Positions 22,580-30,423 of a stretch of 64,000 nucleotides of DNA are shown here, piece by piece; the stretch's first letter is position 1, and every line of letters begins with the position of its first letter. Source of the DNA: Nitrogeniibacter aestuarii. GTDB lineage: Bacteria > Pseudomonadota > Gammaproteobacteria > Burkholderiales > Rhodocyclaceae. A model generated the notes under the pieces. The model saw only the letters and a list, made by a program, of their open reading frames with translations. It ran no database searches and was not told the origin of the DNA. The translations under genes and the position numbers were made by a program. Where the stretch lies: the NCBI RefSeq assembly GCF_017309585.1, contig NZ_CP071321.1:868001-932000 (forward strand), written 5' to 3'.

Positions 22580-22661
22580 CTACTGACGAATACCTGCTTC
22601 GGGTTCGGAACCGCCGGGTGGCGCAAAAGGCCGACAGGCCGCTCCTGGCCCTAGGGCGCCT

Positions 22662-23747
22662 CTAGCCATCAGCGGAGTCTAATTGCTGGAGGCGATGTGT
22701 AGGATGAAGTCCTACCTGCAACTGGTAGAGGATAAACAGGCCCTCCGGCATAGGGAGCCCCCTTTCATATTCTTCCCAGCGCTCTTTCGGAACGAACACC
22801 ACTGATGCTGCCTGAGCTGGCGAATGTTGAGCCTTTTCCCGTAGCGCAACTATCTGCTCAGTCTTTGGTTCGCGATGCGTGTGGCGCGGCCAAAGCTGCG
22901 GCGGGCGGTCGTTCTTTTCGACCAGTTGGAGTCGGACGTCGTCCCAGTCCAGTAGTACCGGCACGTCGGCGTCAGCATCACCCGAACGTCGTGCGCAAAG
23001 TCCGATGACCGACTCCGCTCCGTGCTTCTTGTAGTCACGGATGGCCGATTCAAAGACCGATCGTGCTCGCGCGACGGGCTCCGCGACGGCGTCACGTAAC
23101 GCCAAGTGCGCTACTCCCAACTCTTGCACACTTAATCGCGCGCGCCGGCGAACATCAATCTTCTCGGGCTGTTCATCAAGGATTCGGGTCTTGAAGTCCC
23201 GGTCCTCGTTCAGGGAAGCCTTGCTCGCATAGAACTTGATCATTTCGACCCAACCGTTGGGGTCCACACTTGCGGCATTCGCGCCCTCGAAGCCGTGGAT
23301 GGCAGTCGCTTTGTGCTGGACGTGATTCCGTAATTCACACATAAATCGGTAGTCTGGACTGCGTTCGAATACTTTGGCGAGTTCCGTTTTGGCAATCGAA
23401 CTGAACCAACGATGTGGGTCAAGGCACTTGAAGTCCTGCCGCACTTGGTCAGCATAGCCTCGCATGGCTGTGAGGATGTTTACGATGTGGCGATTCGCCT
23501 GCCGAATGGTCTCAGCCATCTCTGGGTACCGAAACTGCGGCTCAACCTTTACACGCAGGCAAATCTCTGTAAAGGCGAGCTCCATCGAGATGAAGTTACC
23601 GAGCAGCAATTCGTAACGCTGCTCGAAGGCCGACGCGTCCGTCAAGACCTCCCGCGCATGCGCTAGTTCGCTATAGCGCTTCTCGGTGATTTCCAATGTC
23701 AAGCGCGGTCCGAGGATGCGCTGCTCTAGAACGTATTTATCGGCCAT
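22662..23747 (-). CDS. Hypothetical protein with HEPN-type RNase motif
   Basis: A 361-residue helical, soluble protein with no close family I can name. At about residues 138-146 it contains CELRNHVQH, which fits the HEPN nuclease motif R-[NHD]-x3-H, preceded by helical sequence as in HEPN domains. HEPN proteins often act as RNA-cleaving toxins or abortive-infection effectors, but function here is inference. The gene stands alone with no obvious antitoxin beside it, in a lower-GC accessory stretch. Start ATG at 23747. Confidence 0.7.
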   Translation of the reverse strand: MADKYVLEQRILGPRLTLEITEKRYSELAHAREVLTDASAFEQRYELLLGNFISMELAFTEICLRVKVEPQFRYPEMAETIRQANRHIVNILTAMRGYADQVRQDFKCLDPHRWFSSIAKTELAKVFERSPDYRFMCELRNHVQHKATAIHGFEGANAASVDPNGWVEMIKFYASKASLNEDRDFKTRILDEQPEKIDVRRRARLSVQELGVAHLALRDAVAEPVARARSVFESAIRDYKKHGAESVIGLCARRSGDADADVPVLLDWDDVRLQLVEKNDRPPQLWPRHTHREPKTEQIVALREKAQHSPAQAASVVFVPKERWEEYERGLPMPEGLFILYQLQVGLHPTHRLQQLDSADG

Positions 23748-24220
23748 TTATCCGACTCATTGCACTCCAAGTGCACCAAGTTTCCACTGACCCCGGCGAG
23801 ACACGAGGTTAACCCGCTACGGAGGCTTGTGGCTGTAAAACGGTTATTGCGTAACAACTCTCAATTTCTGACATATGTCGAAGGGGTGGATCTAAAGTGA
23901 GCATAGCCCACATGCCCGATGGAGCGGCAGCAGTACGTTCCACTGCGGTCGCTCATATCGTCGATATGGGCCGACAGCATTGGCCGAATTCCAGTCTTGA
24001 CTAGCAGCGATCCTCACGGTTCCGCTTCGCTAAAAACCTTAGTCAACACCCTTCACATCACCGTGCTCGGTGGCGGCGTGCGCATCCTCGTTACCCGAAT
24101 CATGTGACCTTGCGGGAAGGACTCCTGTACCAGCTCAGGAGTTTCACTCTCACAGCGGTGCTTCTTTAGCGAGTCCAATGAAAGTTCATTAAAGGAGGTC
24201 ACCCTTCAAAGGAGGCACAC
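23748..24220. other. Gene-free stretch between hypothetical gene and cupin gene
   Basis: 473 bp without a credible ORF. A 7-bp hairpin ACTCCTG/CAGGAGT sits at 24121-24142 without a T-tract. A near-palindrome AATGAA-AG-TTCATT at 24178-24191 lies just before the cupin ribosome site and could be an operator. Two Shine-Dalgarno-like AAAGGAGG sequences occur around 24191-24215. Confidence 0.5.
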
Positions 24221-24652
24221 ATGATGGACTTCAGGTTCGACGATTCCGCTGTTAATTGGGTTCGGTTTGGCGATACAAGCCCGGCGTTCTTTTATTCGAT
24301 TCTGAATATCGACAAGGAGAACCGGATTGCCGACGTACTGTTCAAGCTGCCAGCAAAGGAGCAGATCGTTCTTCACCGCCATCACGCCTTGAACCATACC
24401 TTCGTGGTTCAAGGCGAACACCGCATATATGAGCCTGACGGCACACTGCGGGAAAGGCGCCAAACGGGCAGCTACACATGTTCGCCTGCGAGCGAAGTCC
24501 CGCATCGTGAAGGCGGGGGCGATATCGACACGATCGTGCATTTCAGCATTCGCCCCGGAAGTGGCGAACTGCTTTACGAGCTGTTCGATGAGAATTCGGA
24601 GGTGCTCGGGTTGATCACGTTCAATACGCTGATCGAACTCGAAGCGGCGTGA
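24221..24652 (+). CDS. Cupin-domain protein (ChrR/acetylacetone-dioxygenase-like)
   Basis: A 143-residue single-domain cupin. Metal-ligand residues of cupin motif 1 are visible in LHRHHALNHTFVVQGEHRIYEPDG (His-x-His and a downstream Glu/His region) and motif 2 in VPHREGG. Enzymatic or sensory role is unknown; small cupins of this type include dioxygenases and anti-sigma-like sensors. Strong ribosome site AAAGGAGG. It converges on the two-component regulator gene, separated by a terminator. Confidence 0.8.
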   Translation: MMDFRFDDSAVNWVRFGDTSPAFFYSILNIDKENRIADVLFKLPAKEQIVLHRHHALNHTFVVQGEHRIYEPDGTLRERRQTGSYTCSPASEVPHREGGGDIDTIVHFSIRPGSGELLYELFDENSEVLGLITFNTLIELEAA

Positions 24653-24658
24653 CACCAC

Positions 24659-24690
24659 GCCGGGCGCTCTGATGCGGCGCCCGGCTTTCC
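24659..24690. terminator. Rho-independent terminator between cupin and response-regulator genes
   Basis: Perfect 9-bp stem GCCGGGCGC (24659-24667) with GCGCCCGGC (24677-24685), a 9-nt loop, followed by TTTCCTT on the plus strand. It lies 6 bp after the cupin stop and about 45 bp before the convergent gene's stop. Confidence 0.8.
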
Positions 24691-24733
24691 TTCAGTTCGA
24701 GCCGATAGCGTTGCGCTGGATTGGCAACGGCCA

Positions 24734-25375
24734 TCAAGGCTTGAAGAGCCCGTGGGTGATCGCTGCCTTCATCATTTCGATGTCGTTCCTGACGCCCAGT
24801 TTCAATTTGATCTGGTAGTGATAGTTCTGAACCGTTTTGTTGGAGATCGAGAGTCGGCTGGCGATTTCGTTTGAGTCGCATCCGTCCAGCAGCATTTGCA
24901 GAATCTCGAACTCACGGGGGGACAAGGTTTCCACCGGGCCGTGCGACCCGTTCACGAGTGACAGCGCCAGGTCGGAGGAAATGTCCGGGCTGATGACCTG
25001 TTGCCTGGCAGCGACCCGGTAAATGGCGTCGATCATCACTTCTGGCTGGCTGCTTTTCGTCACGTATCCGATGGCACCGGCGCGCAGGGACTGGGTGACG
25101 AAGATGGGGTCACGATGCATGCTGAAAATGAGTATCCGGCAGCTCGGATCCCTTTGAACAAACCGACCGATGAGTTCGACTCCGCCGATGTCGGGCAAAC
25201 CGATGTCAAGCACAATCACGTCAGGCAAGCATTCGCGTTGCCGATCCAGGGCCTCACGCGCGCAGGCCGCCTCGCCGACCACGATCAGATCATCCTGGGA
25301 CTCCAGCAGGCGCCGATAACCGTTGCGCACCACTGCGTGGTCATCGACCAGCAAGAGTCTAAGCCGCTCATTCAT
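24734..25375 (-). CDS. NarL/FixJ-family response regulator
   Basis: A 213-residue two-domain regulator. The receiver domain has the acidic pair (LLVDDH), the phosphoacceptor Asp in VIVLDIGLPDIGG (about residue 55) and the conserved Lys in GYVTKSS (about 106). A LuxR-type helix-turn-helix follows at about 147-205 (LSPREFEILQMLLDGCDSNEIASRLSIS contains the motif). It overlaps the sensor kinase gene by 8 bp and is its evident partner. Targets are unknown; the divergent nosR-like gene is the closest candidate. Confidence 0.93.
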   Translation of the reverse strand: MNERLRLLLVDDHAVVRNGYRRLLESQDDLIVVGEAACAREALDRQRECLPDVIVLDIGLPDIGGVELIGRFVQRDPSCRILIFSMHRDPIFVTQSLRAGAIGYVTKSSQPEVMIDAIYRVAARQQVISPDISSDLALSLVNGSHGPVETLSPREFEILQMLLDGCDSNEIASRLSISNKTVQNYHYQIKLKLGVRNDIEMMKAAITHGLFKP

Positions 25376-26828
25376 GTGTCATCCCGCCTGAAACGTCAGT
25401 CTCGAAGATGGCTTTGACGCCGACGCCTTGTGGCGTTCGCGCCTGCATCCGCAGCGTTCCGCCCAGCGCGGCGACGCGTTCCTCCATGCCCAGCAAACCG
25501 AAGCCGCCTCGCCGGGACGCGGCGCCCACCCCTGAACCATCGTCGTTCACGGCCACCGAGATGTTCGTCTCGTTTCGAACCAGTTGCACCTCGATGTGCT
25601 CTGGTGAGCCGTGGCGAATCGCGTTGGTCAAGGCTTCCTGAACAATGCGATACAGGCTGACGGTCAGATCGTCGGGCAGGTCATCGAATTCGCCCTCGAT
25701 CATCAGCTCGATTTCGCAGCCGGTTGTTCTGCCCCGCCAGCCGTCAATCAAGTGGACTACGCCTGCCTCCAGTCCGAACTCGTCCAGCCCCTGGGGTCTC
25801 AGTTGCGCCAGGATGCCCTGAAGGCTCTCCATCATCTGGGTGGCCACCGCCCGGATGGACGCAAGGGCCGGCAGCAAGTCGTCCCGACTGCCCTTGAGTT
25901 TTCCCGAGAGAAACGCGGCGTCCGCGGTGACCGACGTGAGCAATTGACCGAATTCATCGTGCAGTTCTCGAGAAAGATGGCGGCGCTCTTCCTCACGCAC
26001 CGTGATGAGACGTTGAGCAATTCCTTGTCGCTCGTCGAGGGTCTGCTGGAGGCGATCCGCCAGGTGATCGAAACCGATCGCGATATCGCGCAGTTCCCGC
26101 AAGCGCGGCCGCGGCATTCTTGCCCGAAGGTCGCCGGACTCAAGCTGGCGCATGGTATCGATGATGTGATCGGTCGGCCGAAGGGCCCGACGCACCGGAC
26201 GGTAGATGATGAAATTGAGCACCAGGATGCTCATTGTGGCGCCACCCACGATCTTCAGCTGGTCCCACACGGCCATCGCTTCATGCTCGAAGTCGGGTGT
26301 CACCACGAGTTCTCCAATGACCACGCCAGGCCCGCCTTCGATCACGTCCGTGTATCGAGACCCGTCGCCAACGAAACGCGAGAGCATCCATTCGACAAAT
26401 CCGGGGGCTCCGCCCGGGTCACCAAAACATCGTTTCACGACCGGATGATTGTAGATGTCCTTGACCTCGACACAGGCGCCGAGGATGGAGGCAATACTGG
26501 CGATGGAGCTCAGGTCCAGACCGTCGATCCTGTCCAGGCTGAACTGGAAGGAGCCCTGAGGACGGGTCGCTTCCTTGCTCACCAGATCCACCAGTGCGCC
26601 ACCCGCCTCGACGATGTGTTCGCTGATCCGTGTCTTCGCCACATGGAAGACGGCGATTGCCGACACCGCGGACACCACGAGGGCGAACAGGGTGACACGC
26701 AAAAGAAGAAGCGCTTTGAGGTCGACTGCGCGAGTGTCACTGGGTGGCCGCGAGGCGTCGGAATGGTCGATGGCCGGACTCACTCTTGGTAGGTGCTGCT
26801 CGTTGATCGGGGCGCAGGCAGGTGCCAC
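25368..26828 (-). CDS. Sensor histidine kinase (HisKA_3, NarX/UhpB type)
   Basis: A 486-residue membrane sensor. Order: TM1 (about 38-62), periplasmic sensor domain (about 65-190), TM2 (about 192-212), HAMP (about 212-265), HisKA_3 dimerisation domain with the phospho-His in RRHLSRELHDEFGQ (about 283), and HATPase (about 380-480) with N-box EALTNAIRHG and G-box GFGLLGM. The start is a GTG at 26828 without a clear ribosome site, so the N-terminus is uncertain. Upstream and overlapping partner of the NarL-type regulator; divergent from the nosR-like gene. Confidence 0.92.
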   Translation of the reverse strand: MAPACAPINEQHLPRVSPAIDHSDASRPPSDTRAVDLKALLLLRVTLFALVVSAVSAIAVFHVAKTRISEHIVEAGGALVDLVSKEATRPQGSFQFSLDRIDGLDLSSIASIASILGACVEVKDIYNHPVVKRCFGDPGGAPGFVEWMLSRFVGDGSRYTDVIEGGPGVVIGELVVTPDFEHEAMAVWDQLKIVGGATMSILVLNFIIYRPVRRALRPTDHIIDTMRQLESGDLRARMPRPRLRELRDIAIGFDHLADRLQQTLDERQGIAQRLITVREEERRHLSRELHDEFGQLLTSVTADAAFLSGKLKGSRDDLLPALASIRAVATQMMESLQGILAQLRPQGLDEFGLEAGVVHLIDGWRGRTTGCEIELMIEGEFDDLPDDLTVSLYRIVQEALTNAIRHGSPEHIEVQLVRNETNISVAVNDDGSGVGAASRRGGFGLLGMEERVAALGGTLRMQARTPQGVGVKAIFETDVSGGMTHE

Positions 26829-26888
26829 TGATGAAACGTCGTGACTGCGTGCTATTGGCGAAGCCTACGAGAGTCCGGGACAGTTCCG

Positions 26889-26919
26889 TTGGGCAAATTT
26901 CCTGCGTCTTATTGGGCAA
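26889..26919. promoter_or_regulatory. Direct repeat TTGGGCAA upstream of nosR-like gene
   Basis: TTGGGCAA occurs at 26889-26896 and 26912-26919, 23 bp apart start to start, in the divergent region between the kinase and nosR-like genes. A same-face spacing of about two helical turns suggests a possible binding site for the adjacent response regulator. No FNR-type TTGAT-N4-ATCAA site was seen. Confidence 0.3.
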
Positions 26920-27036
26920 TCCCCACCGGTTGTCTTGCGCGTCCAAGGCCCCAGCCAACTCCGGGAAGTTTTCCTATGGGCGGCGCTGCCCCGACGTGAA
27001 TCAATGGCGTCTCGAGAAACTTTGTCGGGGAAAGCC

Positions 27037-29178
27037 ATGCGCTTGCTATTCACGCGCTCGATGCCTGCTGCGTTGGCGATGTTTGCTGGACTCATGCTGG
27101 TGCTTGTCTCGGGGTGGCCTGGGGGCGCAATCGCAGGGGTGTTGAGCAAGGAAGACATTCAGCGTCGGTTCGGTGCGCCGTACGAGGTTCAGGAGATGCT
27201 GTCGGACGTGCCGGCATGGCCGGTGACCAGCTCTCTGGAAAAGGAGGTGGGCCCGGTCGCGTATGTTTTTGAATCGGCCGACATCGCACCGCTGCCCGGG
27301 TTCGAGGGCTCCCCCATGAACTTTCTGATCGCGATTGATCGAAACGGCGTGTTCATGGACGTCGAGGTGCTCCAGCAGCGGGAGCCGGTCTTCACGTTTC
27401 GTGACCTCGGGGGCCTGGGCGATACGCCACTGCGTGAGTTCATTGGCCAGTACGCTGGCAAGAGCCTGAATCAACCCTTCGTGATTGCCCTGGATGCGGC
27501 GCGAAACAAGACGGGTAGCATCAGCTCGGCAAGCGTTGGGCACGCCACGCTCGACGGCATCGCCAAGGCGACCACATCCGTGCGGATCGTGAATCAGACG
27601 GTGCTGACTTCAGCGCTTGCCGTGGCGAGGGCCCGGTTGGGCTTCTCGGCTCAAGCTGAATCCAGGCCACCTGCGCAACCGATTCAGGAAGTCCTGCATT
27701 CACTCGATTTCGACGAATTGGTCGCGCAGGGGATGGTGAAACACTTTCGTGTTCTCAACCGGGAGGTCGAGGCGCTATTCGAGGGCACAGACGGTTCCGA
27801 TCAAGACCCGGAGGCACTGACAGCGCCCGATGCGGCCTATGTCGATCTGTACGTGGCCTATCTGAACGCGCCGACCATTGGCGTGGCACTCCTCGGGAAA
27901 GATCAGTACGAGCGGGTGATGTCGCGCAACTTCGACGATCAGCAGCTGTGGTGGGTCGGTGCTTCGGGCCGGTTTCGCCTGATCGACGCGGACTTTACGC
28001 CCGGCACACAGTCTCCGTTCCTGTCCCTGTCGCAGTTCGGTGGCTTCGCAGACTTTCGAGATCAAGTCTATGAATCGATACCGGTCGATGCAGCGATTTC
28101 GCTGGACGAATCACGCATCTTCGGCGTTCGGGAGGATTCAGGGATCGATCCTGCCAGCCCGGTCAGCTTTGTCCTGACGATCACGCGTTCAAAAGGCTCC
28201 GTGCTGCCGGAATTCTTCCATCAGCAACTGAGCCTGGAATACCAACCGCCAGAAGATCTGTTCATCCGACCCGAAGCGCCCATGTCGGAACTGGCGCTTG
28301 CATGGTTCGACCGTAAGATCGATTTGATCATCGTCGGTGTTTCGCTGCTAGTGCTGGTCATCTTCCTGTCCAGGCCCCGATGGATTTCGGTCAGACCTGC
28401 ACGCCTTGCCTGGTTTCGCATGGGCTTTCTCGCGTACACATTGTGCTTTATCGGCTGGTACGCCCAGGGGCAACTGTCCGTCGTGCACGTCACGGCTGCC
28501 ATCAAGAGTCTTCTGAGCGGGAACAGTCTCTACAACTATCTGTATGACCCGGTGTGCCTGGTGCTTCTGGTGTTCACGCTGGTGACCTTCTTCATCTGGG
28601 GCCGAGGGACATTCTGTGGCTGGCTGTGTCCGTTCGGTGCGCTGCAGGAGTTTGTCGGCAAGATCGCTCAGCGCCTGCGTCTGCCGCAGCTCAAGCTCTC
28701 TGGCGTGACGACGCGCCGGATGGAAAGACTCCGATACGGCGTCCTCGCAATGCTGATCGGAGCCGCGCTATTCTTTCCGTCGCTTGGGGAGAAGCTCAAT
28801 GAGGTCGAGCCGTTCAAGACCTCGATCACGGTCGCGTTCGATCGTGGCTGGCCGTACGTTGCATACGCCGTTGGCTTGCTTGTGGCCGGGGCGATCTACT
28901 ACAAGTTCTTCTGCCGATTCATTTGCCCGCTTGGCGCAGCCATGTCGATCGGTGGGCGCCTCAGGCGTCTGGACTGGCTCGCCCGACGGAAGGAATGTGG
29001 AAAACCTTGCCAGCGTTGCACATCAGCCTGTCATTACGGCGCGATTGAAGAGACCGGGCTGATCCGGTACGACAACTGTTTCCAGTGTCTGGACTGCGTC
29101 GGGATCTATCACGATGAAGGCCGTTGCGTGCCCTTGATCCTGTTTAAGAAGAAGGGGGTCGTTCTCAGTGAACGTTAA
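27037..29178 (+). CDS. NosR/NirI-family membrane iron-sulfur flavoprotein
   Basis: Relative of NosR, which supports nitrous oxide reductase expression and electron supply. The chosen ATG (preceded by GGGGA) gives 713 residues with a signal peptide; the frame is open to 26935 with another ATG at 27004. Parts in order: periplasmic FMN-binding domain (about 30-220; GIAKATTSVRI resembles the flavin-attachment region), a second periplasmic segment (to about 410), several membrane helices with CGWLCPFGALQE and CRFICPLGA, and a C-terminal ferredoxin-like part with CGKPCQRCTSACHYG and CFQCLDC. No nosZ or nir genes are nearby, so this is an orphan. NosR versus NirI cannot be decided. Confidence 0.88.
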   Translation: MRLLFTRSMPAALAMFAGLMLVLVSGWPGGAIAGVLSKEDIQRRFGAPYEVQEMLSDVPAWPVTSSLEKEVGPVAYVFESADIAPLPGFEGSPMNFLIAIDRNGVFMDVEVLQQREPVFTFRDLGGLGDTPLREFIGQYAGKSLNQPFVIALDAARNKTGSISSASVGHATLDGIAKATTSVRIVNQTVLTSALAVARARLGFSAQAESRPPAQPIQEVLHSLDFDELVAQGMVKHFRVLNREVEALFEGTDGSDQDPEALTAPDAAYVDLYVAYLNAPTIGVALLGKDQYERVMSRNFDDQQLWWVGASGRFRLIDADFTPGTQSPFLSLSQFGGFADFRDQVYESIPVDAAISLDESRIFGVREDSGIDPASPVSFVLTITRSKGSVLPEFFHQQLSLEYQPPEDLFIRPEAPMSELALAWFDRKIDLIIVGVSLLVLVIFLSRPRWISVRPARLAWFRMGFLAYTLCFIGWYAQGQLSVVHVTAAIKSLLSGNSLYNYLYDPVCLVLLVFTLVTFFIWGRGTFCGWLCPFGALQEFVGKIAQRLRLPQLKLSGVTTRRMERLRYGVLAMLIGAALFFPSLGEKLNEVEPFKTSITVAFDRGWPYVAYAVGLLVAGAIYYKFFCRFICPLGAAMSIGGRLRRLDWLARRKECGKPCQRCTSACHYGAIEETGLIRYDNCFQCLDCVGIYHDEGRCVPLILFKKKGVVLSER

Positions 29179-29400
29179 GAGGGGCGACTTAGCAAGAATT
29201 CTCAGCTGACCAATGGTGTTCGGCAGCGCCGCGAGGAATGGACGCTGCATACCCAGTTGACGCGTATGACGGGACTCGTCGATAAAGCAGACGCTCGCGC
29301 GTATCTGTCTAGTGGGCGGCTTCGGCCGAGAAATGCTCGTTGTCCAATGAGCAATATTCCTGCGGTGCCACGAGCCATTCAGAGCGTCTAGACTTCACTT

Positions 29401-30053
29401 ATGTGCAATCGCTACGTATCCCCGGAAGAAGCAGAAATCGAACGGTTCTGGGAAATTGGTCGGCGCAACTCTCTCCCGTGGTGGCAGCCTGCGATCTTCC
29501 CGCGTGCGCAAGGACCGTTTATGCGCGCATCCGTGGAAAGAGGGCCGGAGCTGGTTGTCGGCCAGTGGGGCCTGGTCCCGTGGTTCGCTGAATCGACCAA
29601 ACTCCGTTATTCGACCAATAACGCCCGTTTCGAAGGCATCGAGGCAAAGGCGTCGTACAAACATCATGGTTGCGGGGCAAGCGTTGCATCATCCCCGCGT
29701 GGTCCTTCGATGAACCGTGCTGGGAGAGCGGGCGCAATGTGTGGTGGACATTCCGGCGCGCGGATGGAAATCCCTGGGGACTGGCTGGGCTATGGAATAC
29801 ATGGACCGACAAAGAGACCGGGGAGGTCGTCGAGAGCTACACGATGCTGACGATCAACGCTGACAGACATCCGCTAATGTCTCGCATGCACAAGCCCGAC
29901 CCGAAGTTTCCACCCGATCAACAGGACAAGCGCAGCGTGGTGGCCATCGAGTTCGCTGATGTTGATACCTGGCTACTCGGTTCGGTTGAGGCGGCTGCAA
30001 ACTTAGTATGCGCCCCATCGCTTGAAGTCATTGACGCTGTTGCAGCAAAGTAG
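29401..30053 (+). pseudogene. SRAP (YedK/HMCES-type) gene with a frameshift
   Basis: SRAP proteins crosslink abasic sites in single-stranded DNA through Cys2. The N-terminal frame starts MCNRYVSPEEAEIERF (Cys2 present) and reads normally to NARFEGIEAKASYK at about 29661. The rest (SWLRGKRCIIPAWSFDEP ... LTINADRHPLMSRMHKP, with the conserved active-site His) continues in another frame to 30053. One missing base near 29662-29664 would restore a 217-residue protein. Either a recent pseudogene or a sequencing error; all family landmarks are otherwise present. Confidence 0.8.
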
Positions 30054-30423
30054 GTGCCATACGCATTGACTCGCTGTTGCCACGCAGCCGGCAGCTTCGG
30101 CCAAGGTCTTACCGTAGAGAGGGCCTCAGCGTTCAATGACCGCTTACGATACGCGCCGAACTCGCACTTTCGGTCAGGAGCGGTCAGGAGCTTCTTGGCG
30201 CAATGTCCTTTGGATATTGCGCCCAACACAAGCTGCACTTTTGCCGCTCGCAGAACGCCAGCTACAAGGGCTTCCCCCCGAATCGCAAGCATCGATTCAA
30301 ATCATTTGATTCTCCTGGTGCTGGCAACACGACGTGTCGAAGAAGCTGAAGGACTGCGGTACTACAACCGGTCATGTTGGGCATCAATGGCCCGGACCCT
30401 GATGAAAGACGCGCGTGGGGGCC
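30054..30423. other. Gene-free stretch before the insertion sequence
   Basis: 370 bp without a credible gene. It contains a degenerate copy of the non-coding repeat family (about 30085-30165), a short tandem CGGTCAGGAG pair at 30171-30190, and the third 27-bp palindrome (30197-30223). GCCCAAC (30222-30228) and GTTGGGC (30374-30380) are complementary core-like heptamers about 150 bp apart. Confidence 0.5.
30197..30223. repeat. 27-bp palindromic repeat, copy 3
   Basis: Arms GGCGCAAT (30197-30204) and ATTGCGCC (30216-30223) flank GTCCTTTGGAT. Same length and arms as the two copies near 22.5 kb; the centre differs but keeps TCC/GGA complementarity. Confidence 0.8.

Larger units (their letters stand above)
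22377..22661. other. Gene-free stretch with paired palindromes
   Basis: 285 bp between the two hypothetical genes. Contents are the attC-like site at its left end and two inverted copies of a 27-bp palindrome (22492-22518 and 22553-22579). No promoter could be assigned. Confidence 0.6.

Noticed and set aside
23919..24107. 62-codon open frame between the hypothetical and cupin genes
   Set aside because: No ribosome site, no motif and a composition unlike neighbouring genes.
24121..24142. ACTCCTG/CAGGAGT hairpin as a terminator or riboswitch
   Set aside because: Short stem without a T-tract and no surrounding conserved structure visible.
30171..30190. Tandem CGGTCAGGAG pair as a possible CRISPR or iteron array
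   Set aside because: Only two adjacent 10-mers without spacers or further copies.
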